Source of the DNA: Bacteroidota bacterium
Lineage (GTDB): Bacteria > Bacteroidota > Bacteroidia > Flavobacteriales > Flavobacteriaceae
Length of the DNA: 64,000 bases
Direction of reading: 5' to 3'
Assembly (NCBI GenBank): GCA_947447375.1
Contig: CANFJB010000009.1
Coordinates: 40,283 to 104,282, forward strand
Part shown: positions 1 to 9,162 of the stretch, piece by piece
Layout of the letters: each line of letters begins with the position of its first letter
Position numbering within the stretch: the stretch's first letter is position 1
Position numbers and translations under genes: made by a program
Notes under the pieces: model-generated
The model's input: only the letters and a program-made list of their open reading frames with translations
Told to the model about the DNA's origin: nothing
Databases searched by the model: none

Positions 1-152
1 AAGCAAATCTAATAAATTTTATTACTTTACTGCTATTTTCAACCTATATTTAAACTATACACTTCTATTTATTTGAATAGTATCTACTTGTTAATATCAC
101 ACTATTATTGAATTGTTTCGTAGAATTAATCTATATTTACAAAAAAAATCAA

Positions 153-935
153 ATGATACATTTCACCGTTTATGAAAAAGACAAAGACGCCCAATGGGTA
201 ACTTTTGTTCATGGAGCGGGAGGAAGTTCATCCATTTGGTTCAAGCAAATTCGAGATTTCCAAAAACATTATAACGTCTTATTGTTGGATTTAAGAGGTC
301 ATGGAAATTCCAACCAACAAATAAAAAAAGCATTCAAACAAAAGTATACTTTTTCGGCTTTAGCCAATGATATTTTGGAGGTTTTAGATCACCTTAAAAT
401 TCAAAAATCTCATTTTGTTGGAATTTCGTTGGGCACAATTCTCATTCGCCAATTGGCCGAAATGCACCCTGACCGAGTTCAAAGTATGATTCTTGGAGGG
501 GCAATTCTAAAAATGAATTTTAGATCTCAAATTTTAATGAGATTAGGAAATATGTTCAAATATGTTTTACCTTATTTAGTGCTTTATAAATTCTTTGCTT
601 TTGTAATTATGCCCAATAAAAATCACAAGCAATCCCGATTGTTATTTATCAATGAAGCCAAAAAATTATACCAAAAAGAGTTTATAAAATGGTTTAAGTT
701 AACTGCAGAAATCAATCCTATTTTAAAGTGGTTCCGACAAGAGGAGCTAAGTATTCCTACACTTTATATTATGGGCGAGGAAGATTATATGTTTCTGCCA
801 TCAGTGAGAAAAGTGGTTGAAAAACATTTTAAGTCATCGCAACTATTTGTAGTTCAACAATGCGGACATGTAGTGAATATTGAACAACCAATTACTTTTA
901 ATTCTACCGTAATTTCATTTTTAAACAAGTTATAA
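153..935 (+). CDS. alpha/beta hydrolase
   Basis: Predicted cytoplasmic alpha/beta-fold hydrolase of about 260 residues; the substrate cannot be told from sequence. The N-terminal part has an HGAGGSSSIW oxyanion-type motif and LLLDLRGHG. The nucleophile elbow GISLG supplies the serine, GEEDYMF the probable acid and CGHVVNIEQP the catalytic histidine near the C-terminus, so the triad looks complete. An in-frame start exists 45 bases upstream, but the chosen ATG gives MIHFTVYEK, where family similarity begins, so the shorter form is preferred. There is no signal peptide. The gene stands alone on the plus strand, followed at once by a hairpin terminator. It could be an esterase, lactonase or C-C hydrolase. 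Confidence 0.8.
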   Translation: MIHFTVYEKDKDAQWVTFVHGAGGSSSIWFKQIRDFQKHYNVLLLDLRGHGNSNQQIKKAFKQKYTFSALANDILEVLDHLKIQKSHFVGISLGTILIRQLAEMHPDRVQSMILGGAILKMNFRSQILMRLGNMFKYVLPYLVLYKFFAFVIMPNKNHKQSRLLFINEAKKLYQKEFIKWFKLTAEINPILKWFRQEELSIPTLYIMGEEDYMFLPSVRKVVEKHFKSSQLFVVQQCGHVVNIEQPITFNSTVISFLNKL

Positions 936-938
936 AAA

Positions 939-970
939 AAACCACTCCCCGAAAGCAGTGGTTTAATTCC
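939..970 (+). terminator. Rho-independent terminator after the alpha/beta hydrolase
   Basis: An 8-bp perfect stem, AAACCACT paired with AGTGGTTT, closes a short loop immediately after the stop codon. It is flanked by A-runs on one side and T-rich sequence on the other. It may also serve the convergent DUF4197 gene. Confidence 0.7.
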
Positions 971-1061
971 CTAATAATTCAATATACTAATTTTAAACTA
1001 CATTGCAAATATCTTACAGATTTGCAATTTCTGAGTTAAAATACGGTTATCAATTTGTTAT

Positions 1062-1793
1062 TTATTTTTTATCCTGCATTACAAAAACGCTTTGTAACAA
1101 ACTCGAAGTTCTTGATTTCAAATTTACTCGAATCTCTTTTTCTTCAATTGCAATCATCGTAAAAACCCCCTTCATCGTTTGTTTGGTAACATAATCCTTC
1201 AAATCTGGATTTACTTTTTTTACTAATGGAACAGAATTGTATTTTGAAATCATTTGACTCCAAATTTTATCAGCATTTACTTTGTTCAATGAAGTCGCAA
1301 TAACTGGACTGAATTTATCATATAAAGCAGTAGAAGTTGCAGTTTCTAAATAGGTTGTAGCCGCTTTTTCATTTCCCATCAAAATGCTTTTCGCATCATT
1401 AAAATTCATGTTTTTCACCGCATCAACAAATATCGGAGTCGCTTCCTTCACCGCATCTTCGGCAGCTCGATTTAAAACCACTAATCCTTGATCGGCCAAA
1501 TTTGACATTCCCAAACTGCGCAAAGTTCGATCCACTTTTTGCAATTCTTCCGGCAATAAGATCTTCACCAATTCATTTTTGTAAAACCCGTCTTCAGCAG
1601 TCAATTTTGATACTTGCTTCGTAATTCCATTGTTCAAGGCCTCTTTTAAACCAGCACTTATGTCTGGTAAAGTATTGATTTTCGGCACATTGTTTACTTT
1701 TGGAATTTTACTTTCCGCCAATTTTTTTAAGTCACCAAATTGTGCGAAACTAACAATTGGTATCAATAATAAGAAAATTAGAACTTTTTTCAT
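1062..1793 (-). CDS. DUF4197 domain-containing exported protein
   Basis: A 243-residue protein with a clear N-terminal signal sequence (MKKVLIFLLLIPIVSFAQ, cleavage expected after the alanine), so it is probably periplasmic. The mature part is helical and matches the DUF4197 family pattern as I recognise it: GLKEALNNGITKQVSKL, EDGFYKNELVKILLPEEL and repeated segments around KSILMGNEKAATTYL. The function of this family is not established. An upstream in-frame start would add 13 residues before the signal peptide; the internal ATG is preferred because it begins a canonical signal sequence. The gene is monocistronic, divergent from icmF, with one copy of the dispersed hairpin repeat lying between the two genes. 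Confidence 0.8.
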   Translation of the reverse strand: MKKVLIFLLLIPIVSFAQFGDLKKLAESKIPKVNNVPKINTLPDISAGLKEALNNGITKQVSKLTAEDGFYKNELVKILLPEELQKVDRTLRSLGMSNLADQGLVVLNRAAEDAVKEATPIFVDAVKNMNFNDAKSILMGNEKAATTYLETATSTALYDKFSPVIATSLNKVNADKIWSQMISKYNSVPLVKKVNPDLKDYVTKQTMKGVFTMIAIEEKEIRVNLKSRTSSLLQSVFVMQDKK

Positions 1794-1841
1794 GTAATTT
1801 ATTTTACTAATTCTGTGCAAACTCCGTACCAATTTTTATTT

Positions 1842-1905
1842 GGAGCTATTTCCTGCTATCTGCTATATCCACGCAAGGGCGTGGGATGTCGCTGCTATCA
1901 GGGCT
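1842..1905 (-). repeat. dispersed structured repeat, copy 1
   Basis: Copy 1 of a six-member intergenic family, read on the minus strand as TAGCCCTGATAGCAGCGAC ... AGCAGGAAATAGCTCC. The inner hairpin is CCACGC/GCGTGG. It lies between DUF4197 and icmF. The family may correspond to the Flavo-1 conserved RNA motif of Flavobacteria, but that identification is from memory and untested. Confidence 0.7.
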
Positions 1906-2039
1906 AGAGTTCACGATAATTTAGAAATTTTAATTTATTTATGAAAATTCGATTATCATTAACTATGTTTTTTCCTATTATTTATAAATAATTTTTAAAA
2001 AACTCGTAAATTGCACCTTCAAAATTATCACATTCATAA

Positions 2040-5000
2040 ATGGTAGATCAAAAACCTTATATCCCTGTTCATAAAGTTCGAATTGTAACCGCTGCCTCTC
2101 TTTTTGACGGTCACGATGCCGCAATAAACATCATGAGAAGAATTATTCAATCTACTGGTGTTGAAGTTATTCATTTGGGTCACGATAGAAGTGTAGAAGA
2201 AGTTGTAAATACAGCAATTCAAGAAGATGCGAATGCAATTGCAATAACTTCCTACCAAGGCGGTCACAATGAATATTTCAAATACATGTTTGATTTGCTT
2301 AAGCAAAAGGGTGCAGACCACATCAAGATTTTTGGTGGAGGAGGAGGAGTTATTCTGCCTTCAGAAATTGCAGATTTACAGGCCTACGGAATCACAAGAA
2401 TTTATTCTCCAGACGACGGGCGTGCAATGGGATTACAAGGAATGATAAATGATTTAGTTCAAAAATCTGATTTTGCTATTGGTGATAAAATTAATGATGA
2501 AACCAATCATTTGGAAGATAAAAATCCAAAAGCGATTGCAAGATTAATTTCTTCAGCAGAGAATTTTCCTGAAGTAGCAAAACCATTTTTGGAGCAAATC
2601 CAAATAAAAAATAAAAATTCAAAAACACCAGTTCTTGGAATAACCGGAACCGGAGGTTCAGGAAAATCATCATTGGTAGACGAATTAGTACGTCGTTTTT
2701 TAATCGATTTTCCAGAAAAAACCATCGGATTAATTTCTGTTGATCCTTCAAAAAGAAAAACGGGTGGCGCTTTATTAGGCGATAGAATTAGAATGAATGC
2801 AATTAATAATCCTCGTGTTTATATGCGTTCATTAGCTACACGCCAATCTAACTTAGCACTTTCTAAATACGTAGCTGATGCTATTCAAGTATTAAAAGCA
2901 GCCAATTACGATATAATTATCCTTGAAACCTCCGGAATCGGTCAATCGGATACTGAAATCATGGATCATTCCGATGTTTCACTTTACGTTATGACACCAG
3001 AATTTGGTGCAGCCACTCAATTGGAAAAAATCGACATGCTTGATTTTGCCGATCTTGTAGCTTTAAATAAATTTGACAAACGCGGAGCCCTAGACGCGCT
3101 TCGTGATGTTAAAAAGCAATACCAACGAAATCATAATCTTTGGGACGTAAACCCAGATGAAATGCCAGTATTTGGAACTATCGCTTCTCAATTTAACGAT
3201 CCGGGAATGAATACGCTTTACAAATCTATTATGGATAAAATTGTAGAGAAAACGAGCAGTGATTTAAAATCTACTTTCAAAATCACTCGAGAAATGAGTG
3301 AAAAAATATTCGTAATTCCGCCACACAGAACTCGTTATTTATCTGAAATTGCTGAAAACAATCGTAAATATGATGTTACAGCTATTGGACAACAAAAAGT
3401 AGCTCAAAAATTATACGGTATCTTTAAAACGATTGAAAGTATTTCTGGAATTGAACCGATACTTTCTAAATCTGGTTTAGAGATTTCTAATTCTGACAAT
3501 CAAAATCAAGATGATAAAGTATTGATTTCTTTATTGTTAAACCAATTTGAGAAAATCAAAATGGATTTAGATCCTTACAATTGGGAGATTATTTTGAATT
3601 GGAATCATAAAATTGCAAAATATAAAAACCCAATTTATACTTTTAAAGTTCGTGATAAAGAAATAAATATAGCGACACATACTGAGAGTTTGTCACACAC
3701 TCAAATTCCTAAAATTGCCTTACCTAAATATGAAGCTTGGGGTGATTTATTAAGATGGAATTTACAAGAAAATGTTCCTGGAGAATTTCCATTTACCGCA
3801 GGATTGTATCCTTTTAAAAGAGAGGGCGAGGATCCATCTAGAATGTTTGCTGGTGAAGGTGGTCCAGAACGAACCAATAAAAGGTTCCATTATGTGAGTG
3901 CTGGATTACCTGCAAAACGACTTTCTACCGCTTTTGATAGTGTGACTTTATATGGAAACGATCCTCATATTCGACCTGATATTTATGGTAAAATTGGAAA
4001 TGCTGGAGTTTCTATTTGTTGTTTAGACGACGCTAAAAAGTTGTATTCTGGTTTCGATTTAGTTCATGCATTAACGTCGGTGAGTATGACTATCAATGGG
4101 CCAGCGCCAATGTTATTAGGGTTTTTTATGAATGCCGCGATCGATCAACAATGCGAAATTTACATAAAGGAAAGCGGATTAGAAAAAGAAGTTGAGAGTA
4201 AAATAGCAGCTATTTATAAGCAAAAAGGTACTACAAGACCTCAATATCAAGGGGATTTACCCGAAGGTAATAATGGTTTGGGCCTAATGCTTTTGGGTGT
4301 TACAGGCGATTTAGTTTTGCCAGAAACGGTGTACAATGAGATTAAGGCAAAAACGCTTTCACAAGTTCGTGGAACGGTACAAGCTGATATTTTAAAAGAA
4401 GATCAAGCTCAAAATACTTGTATATTTTCAACAGAATTTGCCCTCCGATTAATGGGTGACGTTCAAGAGTATTTTATTAAAAATAAAGTCAGAAATTTTT
4501 ATTCTGTTTCTATTTCAGGATATCATATCGCGGAAGCGGGTGCAAACCCAATTTCCCAACTAGCATTTACACTTTCAAATGGTTTCACTTACGTAGAATA
4601 TTATTTGAGCCGTGGAATGGACATCAACGATTTTGGACCAAATTTATCTTTCTTTTTCTCCAATGGAATTGATCCTGAATATTCCGTTATCGGTCGTGTA
4701 GCGAGAAAAATTTGGGCGAAAGCCATGAAATACAAATATGGAGCTAATGAAAGAGCGCAAATGTTGAAATACCACATTCAAACATCTGGTCGTTCATTAC
4801 ATGCTCAAGAAATTGATTTTAACGATATTAGAACCACTTTACAAGCTTTATATGCTATTTACGATAATTGTAACTCGTTGCATACTAATGCTTATGACGA
4901 AGCAATTACAACTCCAACAGAAGAATCGGTGCGTCGTGCTATGGCAATTCAGCTAATTATTAATAAAGAATTGGGCTTGGCCAAAAATGAAAATCCAATT

Positions 5001-5468
5001 CAAGGTGCTTTCATTATTGAAGAATTAACCGATTTGGTTGAAGCGGCAGTTTTAGAAGAATTTGATAGAATTACGGAGCGTGGTGGAGTGCTTGGAGCTA
5101 TGGAAACCATGTACCAACGTTCAAAAATTCAAGAGGAAAGTTTGTATTATGAAACTTTAAAACACACTGGCGAATTCCCAATTATCGGAGTAAATACCTT
5201 CTTGAGCTCTAAAGGATCTCCAACAATTATTCCTGCGGAAGTAATTCGTGCAACTGAAGTTGAAAAGCAATATCAAATTGACATGTTGAACAATTTAAAC
5301 CAAACGAATGGCGATAAAGTGAACCAATACTTGAACAATTTACAAGATGCTGCTATTAAAAATGAAAACTTGTTTGCTCACTTAATGGAAGCAACTAAAA
5401 TTTGTTCACTAGGTCAAATTACAAGTGCTTTATTTCAAGTTGGCGGTCAGTATAGAAGAAATATGTAA
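2040..5468 (+). CDS. icmF: fused isobutyryl-CoA mutase (IcmF), B12-dependent
   Basis: A 1142-residue fusion that interconverts isobutyryl-CoA and n-butyryl-CoA using adenosylcobalamin. Domains in order are a B12-binding domain (about 10-150, with D23-G24-H25 of the DxH cobalt-ligand motif), a MeaB-like G-protein chaperone domain (about 195-430, P-loop GTGGSGKSS near 203-211), a linker, and the mutase barrel (about 560-1110). Two substrate-determining positions identify it: Phe603 in RMFAG, where methylmalonyl-CoA mutase has Tyr, and Gln791 in AQNTC, where that enzyme has Arg. Length and order match characterised IcmF proteins. Family members can also act on pivalyl-CoA/isovaleryl-CoA, which is possible here. 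It is transcribed alone, and a three-copy hairpin array follows the stop. Confidence 0.95.
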   Translation: MVDQKPYIPVHKVRIVTAASLFDGHDAAINIMRRIIQSTGVEVIHLGHDRSVEEVVNTAIQEDANAIAITSYQGGHNEYFKYMFDLLKQKGADHIKIFGGGGGVILPSEIADLQAYGITRIYSPDDGRAMGLQGMINDLVQKSDFAIGDKINDETNHLEDKNPKAIARLISSAENFPEVAKPFLEQIQIKNKNSKTPVLGITGTGGSGKSSLVDELVRRFLIDFPEKTIGLISVDPSKRKTGGALLGDRIRMNAINNPRVYMRSLATRQSNLALSKYVADAIQVLKAANYDIIILETSGIGQSDTEIMDHSDVSLYVMTPEFGAATQLEKIDMLDFADLVALNKFDKRGALDALRDVKKQYQRNHNLWDVNPDEMPVFGTIASQFNDPGMNTLYKSIMDKIVEKTSSDLKSTFKITREMSEKIFVIPPHRTRYLSEIAENNRKYDVTAIGQQKVAQKLYGIFKTIESISGIEPILSKSGLEISNSDNQNQDDKVLISLLLNQFEKIKMDLDPYNWEIILNWNHKIAKYKNPIYTFKVRDKEINIATHTESLSHTQIPKIALPKYEAWGDLLRWNLQENVPGEFPFTAGLYPFKREGEDPSRMFAGEGGPERTNKRFHYVSAGLPAKRLSTAFDSVTLYGNDPHIRPDIYGKIGNAGVSICCLDDAKKLYSGFDLVHALTSVSMTINGPAPMLLGFFMNAAIDQQCEIYIKESGLEKEVESKIAAIYKQKGTTRPQYQGDLPEGNNGLGLMLLGVTGDLVLPETVYNEIKAKTLSQVRGTVQADILKEDQAQNTCIFSTEFALRLMGDVQEYFIKNKVRNFYSVSISGYHIAEAGANPISQLAFTLSNGFTYVEYYLSRGMDINDFGPNLSFFFSNGIDPEYSVIGRVARKIWAKAMKYKYGANERAQMLKYHIQTSGRSLHAQEIDFNDIRTTLQALYAIYDNCNSLHTNAYDEAITTPTEESVRRAMAIQLIINKELGLAKNENPIQGAFIIEELTDLVEAAVLEEFDRITERGGVLGAMETMYQRSKIQEESLYYETLKHTGEFPIIGVNTFLSSKGSPTIIPAEVIRATEVEKQYQIDMLNNLNQTNGDKVNQYLNNLQDAAIKNENLFAHLMEATKICSLGQITSALFQVGGQYRRNM

Positions 5469-5480
5469 GCAGAGAACCAC

Positions 5481-5660
5481 TTTTTGCAAAGCAAAAAGTG
5501 TGTGAATCGCTTATCCCGCTTTTTAGCGGGATCTATTTTACTAATGCTTTTGCAAAGCAAAAAGTGTGTGAATCGCTTATCCCGCTTTTTAGCGGGATCT
5601 TTATCTTTTTTGATTTGCAAAGCAAAAAGTGTGTGAATCGCTTATCCCGCTTTATCAGGA
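5481..5660 (+). repeat. three-copy 66-bp tandem hairpin array
   Basis: Three direct copies of one unit, at about 5481-5533, 5548-5600 and 5614-5660, with a period of 65-66 bases. Each unit carries two palindromes: CTTTTTGCAAAGCAAAAAG and ATCCCGCTTTTTAGCGGGAT. The third copy is degenerate at its end (CCCGCTTTATCAGGA). The second hairpin resembles a terminator, so the array may stop icmF transcription or stabilise its 3' end. The remaining 130 bases up to the next gene hold T-runs and AAAG-rich sequence with no gene. Confidence 0.8.
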
Positions 5661-5793
5661 TTGCTTTCTAAGAATTTTACTTGGTGAAATTTCGTTTCGC
5701 AAAGTTTCCCAAAGCCACTCAAAGCTTCACAAATTTATTATTGAGTTTTGTGTTTTTTTTTTGAGTCTTTCTTTGTGAATCTTCGTGTAATAA

Positions 5794-6345
5794 TTATCCT
5801 AACTTCTCCAATTTCAAATACCCAATATGCAATTCGTCTTCAATTGCATTTTCAATTTCTGAGATTTTTAAAGCAAATTTATCTTTTAATTCAGGTGCTA
5901 GAATGTCCTCAATGTTGTAAATGTCATCAACATCAATTCCGTATTTATCATCAATATGTGAGGTTGCACCTTCAAAGTCGAAGTGTTTGTAAAAACTTGT
6001 TGCTTTTGCTTTTTTTGTAGCTTCCGCTAATGTAACTCCGGTGGTTACAATTTTATAGTGATATTCTTCAAATTCATTTTCCTTATAACCACCCAAATTG
6101 ATAAAGTAAAGCTGAGTACTATTGGCAACAGCATTTTCCTTAGCAACAATTTCAATTTTTTGATTGTCAACAATAGTTACTTCTCGCCATGCATCAATGT
6201 GAATTCGTCCTTTGGCTTCAGGCCAAAATAATTTTATTTTAGGAACCATTTCCGATAATGAATTCCCAATTCCAAAATAAATGTCGTGTTGTTCGGTATA
6301 TCTTCCCTCAGGGCGACATCCTACCATTATCATGTATAATTTCAT
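5794..6345 (-). CDS. DUF1543 domain-containing protein
   Basis: A 183-residue soluble protein with no signal peptide. The N-terminus, MKLYMIMVGCRPEGR, followed by TEQHDIYFGIG and IHIDAWREV, is what I recognise as the DUF1543 signature, which often occurs twice per protein. Here the second half (HYKIVTTGVTLAEATKKAK) appears to be the second repeat. No biochemical function is established. The gene stands alone, convergent with icmF and divergent from the lipoprotein gene downstream in the window. Confidence 0.75.
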   Translation of the reverse strand: MKLYMIMVGCRPEGRYTEQHDIYFGIGNSLSEMVPKIKLFWPEAKGRIHIDAWREVTIVDNQKIEIVAKENAVANSTQLYFINLGGYKENEFEEYHYKIVTTGVTLAEATKKAKATSFYKHFDFEGATSHIDDKYGIDVDDIYNIEDILAPELKDKFALKISEIENAIEDELHIGYLKLEKLG

Positions 6346-6398
6346 GTTTACAAATGTACTTCATATTATTTTCATTAAAAAAATCATAAATATTTTTT

Positions 6399-6424
6399 TT
6401 GGACTGATTTTTGAAATACTTTTG
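6399..6424 (+). promoter_or_regulatory. candidate promoter of the small lipoprotein gene
   Basis: TTG, 15 bases, then TACTTTTG, which fits the Bacteroidota TAnnTTTG -7 element, although the spacer is shorter than the usual 17-20. It sits 22 bases before the ATG. Confidence 0.35.
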
Positions 6425-6445
6425 ATATAACTAAATCAATGTATT

Positions 6446-6943
6446 ATGAAACGAATAATTTTACTTTTAGCAATAGCTGCAACTTTTTTATTTCATGGTT
6501 GTACTCCAAAAGAAGAAATCCATGCTGATCTTTTAGCAGAAGTTTTTGAAGTTAGAACTTCATTTACTGCAGCAAATAACTATTCTAAATTAATTACACT
6601 AAATCCGCCAATTTACAACTCAGATATGGTAGTAGTGTATCGATTATTTGATGTAATTAATGGTCAAAGTTTGTGGAGACAATTGCCACAAGCGGTTTAC
6701 TTAATTCAAGGAGAATTGGATTACAATTTTGATTTCACAAGAAATGATATCAATTTATTCCTTGAATCAGATTTTGATTTGGCAACTTTAGGGACTACAT
6801 GGTCACAAAATCAAGTTTTTAGAGTGGTAATTATTCCAGGATATTTGTCAAATAAAAACAAAAAAGCAGTTGATTTTAATGATTATGATGCTGTAGTTAA
6901 AGCCTTTAATATTAAAAATAGTCAAGTCAAAACTATTCAATAA
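6446..6943 (+). CDS. small hypothetical lipoprotein
   Basis: A 165-residue protein with a type II signal sequence: MKRIILLLAIAATFLFHGC, with the lipobox cysteine at about residue 19. It is therefore expected to be lipid-anchored in the cell envelope. The mature part is mostly beta-prone (VVVYRLFDVINGQSLWRQLP, FRVVIIPGYLS) and I recognise no domain. Its 3' end lies 19 bases from the convergent meaB stop with no obvious terminator between them. The function is unknown. Confidence 0.75.
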   Translation: MKRIILLLAIAATFLFHGCTPKEEIHADLLAEVFEVRTSFTAANNYSKLITLNPPIYNSDMVVVYRLFDVINGQSLWRQLPQAVYLIQGELDYNFDFTRNDINLFLESDFDLATLGTTWSQNQVFRVVIIPGYLSNKNKKAVDFNDYDAVVKAFNIKNSQVKTIQ

Positions 6944-6962
6944 TTGAAAAAAAAGACAAGTA

Positions 6963-8045
6963 TTATTTAAAATACTTTTCTAACAATAATTGAGCGGCTG
7001 CAAATGGTGATATTTCATCATTTTGCACCGCTTTTTTATTTTCTTCCAATAATTTTTCAATTTCTGGATGGTTGAAAAAATTTGTTTTCAAATGCTCATT
7101 TATGGTTTCCAACATCCAATATTGGTTTTGATCTTTACGTTTATTATAGAAATAATTATTAGATTGCGTTTGACCAACATACTTATTTATCGTTTCCCAA
7201 ACCTCTGAAATCCCTTCACGAGTAATCGAACTACAAGTGGAAGTAGTAGGAATCCATCCCGATTTTTTTGCAGGAAATAAATGTAAAGCTCTGCCAAATT
7301 CAACTTTCGCTAATTTCGATTTTCTCACATTGTCACCATCCGCTTTATTAATCACAATTGCATCCGCCATTTCCATAATTCCGCGTTTTATTCCTTGCAA
7401 TTCGTCGCCAGCACCAGCAATTTTCAATAGTAAAAAGAAGTCAACCATACTGTGAACTGCGGTTTCACTCTGACCAACACCCACCGTTTCAATGATAATG
7501 GTGTCAAAACCGCAAGCTTCACAAAGGGTAATGGTTTCACGCGTTTTTCTCGCAACACCACCCAAAGTTTCCCCTGATGCTGAAGGTCGAATATAGGCAT
7601 TTTGGTCTTTTACCAATTCTTCCATTCTCGTCTTATCCCCCAAAATACTTCCATGAGAAATCGTACTACTTGGATCAACGGCAAGAACAGCTACTTTTTT
7701 ACCTAAACCCGTTAAATATTTCCCGAATGCTTCTATAAAGGTACTTTTCCCAACGCCAGGGACACCAGTTATTCCAATTCGAATCGATTTATTTGCGTGA
7801 GGCAAACAAGCATTTACCACTTCATTGGCTTTTTCTAAATGGGAAACATTAGTGCTTTCAACCAGTGTTATTGCACGACTTAAAGCGGTAATATTGCCAT
7901 TCAAAATGCCTTCAATCAGCTCTTTTGATGAAGGTTGTTTCTTTCTAGAATCGTGAATTTTGTCCACGCCTTTACCGCTGATCATTTCGGGAGGCGAAAT
8001 TCCAGCTTTTTCATGTAGCGCCGACATTTTGTTTTTCGAATTCAA
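6963..8045 (-). CDS. meaB: methylmalonyl-CoA mutase-associated GTPase MeaB (ArgK family)
   Basis: A 360-residue G3E-family GTPase that protects and reactivates methylmalonyl-CoA mutase and gates adenosylcobalamin loading. The P-loop GITGVPGVGKST is at residues 91-102, with DPSS, an ETVGVGQSE switch region, and INKAD as the base-recognition motif. The roughly 50-residue N-terminal extension and C-terminal arm fit the dimeric MeaB fold. It is the last gene of the minus-strand mutase cluster, separated from the SDR gene by a terminator and one dispersed repeat, so it probably has its own promoter. IcmF carries its own fused chaperone domain, so this GTPase most likely serves the two-subunit mutase. 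Confidence 0.93.
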   Translation of the reverse strand: MNSKNKMSALHEKAGISPPEMISGKGVDKIHDSRKKQPSSKELIEGILNGNITALSRAITLVESTNVSHLEKANEVVNACLPHANKSIRIGITGVPGVGKSTFIEAFGKYLTGLGKKVAVLAVDPSSTISHGSILGDKTRMEELVKDQNAYIRPSASGETLGGVARKTRETITLCEACGFDTIIIETVGVGQSETAVHSMVDFFLLLKIAGAGDELQGIKRGIMEMADAIVINKADGDNVRKSKLAKVEFGRALHLFPAKKSGWIPTTSTCSSITREGISEVWETINKYVGQTQSNNYFYNKRKDQNQYWMLETINEHLKTNFFNHPEIEKLLEENKKAVQNDEISPFAAAQLLLEKYFK

Positions 8046-8104
8046 GAAAATAGTTTTTGTAAAAATACTAATTATTTGTTACTTCGATATTAATTTTTTT
8101 ATTT

Positions 8105-8173
8105 GGAGCTTTATCCTGCTATCATTCCAAATCCTCGCTAAAAAGCTCGGGATTTTCCCTTCTATCAGGGCTA
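8105..8173 (-). repeat. dispersed structured repeat, copy 2
   Basis: Copy 2 of the six-member family, minus orientation, between the meaB start and the SDR stop. The outer arms GGAGCT and TATCAGGGCTA are conserved. The inner hairpin is AATCCTCG/CTCGGGATT, different in sequence from the other copies. Confidence 0.6.
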
Positions 8174-8174
8174 A

Positions 8175-8210
8175 AAAAAAAGAGAACATTTACGTTCTCT
8201 TTTTATATTG
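8175..8210. terminator. terminator downstream of the SDR gene
   Basis: AGAGAAC (8181-8187) pairs with GTTCTCT (8194-8200), flanked by an A-run on one side and a T-run on the other, so it can work in both directions. On the minus strand it directly follows the SDR stop. Confidence 0.7.
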
Positions 8211-8226
8211 TTTTTTTATATAAGAA

Positions 8227-9108
8227 TTACGAATTCTTCTTAGCTTTAATCATCATTTCAAGCATATCCCACATTTCTTCCGGAACCGCCTCTAATAAAT
8301 TAAACTGACCTGCCCCTTTTAACCATTCACCACCATCAATAACAATAACTTCCCCATTAATATATGCTGAAAAATCAGAAACCAAATAGGCAGCTAGATT
8401 CGCTAATTCTTGGTGATCTCCAACTCTTTTTAAAGGCACTTTTTTCGATAAATCAAATTTTTCTTTTAAGTCACCAGGCAACAATCGGTCCCAAGCTCCT
8501 TTTGTAGGAAAAGGTCCAGGTGCAATTGCGTTGGTTCTAATTCCGTATTTTGCCCATTCAACTGCTAAACTTCTTGTCATTGCTAAAACTCCTGCTTTTG
8601 CAGTGGCACTTGGAACCACATATGCAGAACCAGTAAACGCATAAGTCGTTACAATATTTAAAACCGTTGAAGATTCTTGTTTGGTATCTATCCAGTGTTT
8701 TCCAAAAGCCAATGTGCAGTTTTTAGAACCTTTTAAAACGATATCAATTATTGTATCAAAAGCATTTGCCGAAAGGCGCTCTGTAGGAGAAATAAAATTT
8801 CCGGCTGCATTATTCAATAGCACATCCACTTTTCCATAGGCTTTTAAAACTTCCTGTAACATTGCTTCCACTTCTTCATAATGGCGAACGTCACACTGAA
8901 CCGGAAGGCAAGTGCCACCTGTTTCAGCTTCCAATTCAGCCGAAGTAGTTTTTAATTTTTCTATATCTCGTGAAGTTATAGCTACTTTAGCTCCCAATTC
9001 CATGAAATACTTGGTCATTGCTTTACCTAAACCACTACCGCCACCTGTAATTACAATTACTTTACCATTTAAGGCATCATCACGAAGCATTTTTGCTGAA
9101 AAATTCAT
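8227..9108 (-). CDS. SDR-family oxidoreductase, 2,4-dienoyl-CoA reductase type
   Basis: A 293-residue short-chain dehydrogenase/reductase. The Rossmann motif TGGGSGLG is at residues 21-28, and NNAAGNF replaces the usual NNAG, as in the mitochondrial/peroxisomal 2,4-dienoyl-CoA reductases. The normal YxxxK tyrosine is absent; SATAKAG provides the serine and lysine seen in the dienoyl-CoA reductase subgroup, so the motif change looks like family character and not damage. The expected reaction is NADPH-dependent reduction of 2,4-dienoyl-CoA during unsaturated fatty acid beta-oxidation. It lies 54 bases after the mutase large-subunit gene on the same strand, consistent with a shared fatty-acid/propionyl-CoA theme. 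Confidence 0.82.
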   Translation of the reverse strand: MNFSAKMLRDDALNGKVIVITGGGSGLGKAMTKYFMELGAKVAITSRDIEKLKTTSAELEAETGGTCLPVQCDVRHYEEVEAMLQEVLKAYGKVDVLLNNAAGNFISPTERLSANAFDTIIDIVLKGSKNCTLAFGKHWIDTKQESSTVLNIVTTYAFTGSAYVVPSATAKAGVLAMTRSLAVEWAKYGIRTNAIAPGPFPTKGAWDRLLPGDLKEKFDLSKKVPLKRVGDHQELANLAAYLVSDFSAYINGEVIVIDGGEWLKGAGQFNLLEAVPEEMWDMLEMMIKAKKNS

Positions 9109-9162
9109 AGTATAGTATTTTGAATTGTAAATATAGTGAATAGTTGCTATGCGCGCATAGTA

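Noticed and set aside
1..152. Possible gene end or promoter at the left edge
   Set aside because: Only AT-rich sequence with no clear frame or consensus promoter.
1003..1194. 63-codon plus-strand frame
   Set aside because: It is antisense to the 3' end of the DUF4197 gene and has no supporting signal.
5481..5660. Possible CRISPR array (three regular repeats)
   Set aside because: The units are themselves palindromic pairs, only three copies exist, the spacers are too short and alike, and no cas genes are nearby. Treated as a tandem hairpin array.
5748..6020. 90-codon plus-strand frame
   Set aside because: It lies antisense to the DUF1543 gene, whose codon pattern and family match are convincing.
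7960..8223. 87-codon plus-strand frame
   Set aside because: It spans the meaB 5' end, a dispersed repeat and a terminator; shadow sequence.
8227..9108. SDR broken by loss of the YxxxK tyrosine
   Set aside because: The same change is normal in the 2,4-dienoyl-CoA reductase subgroup, where Ser and Lys serve; the frame is intact.
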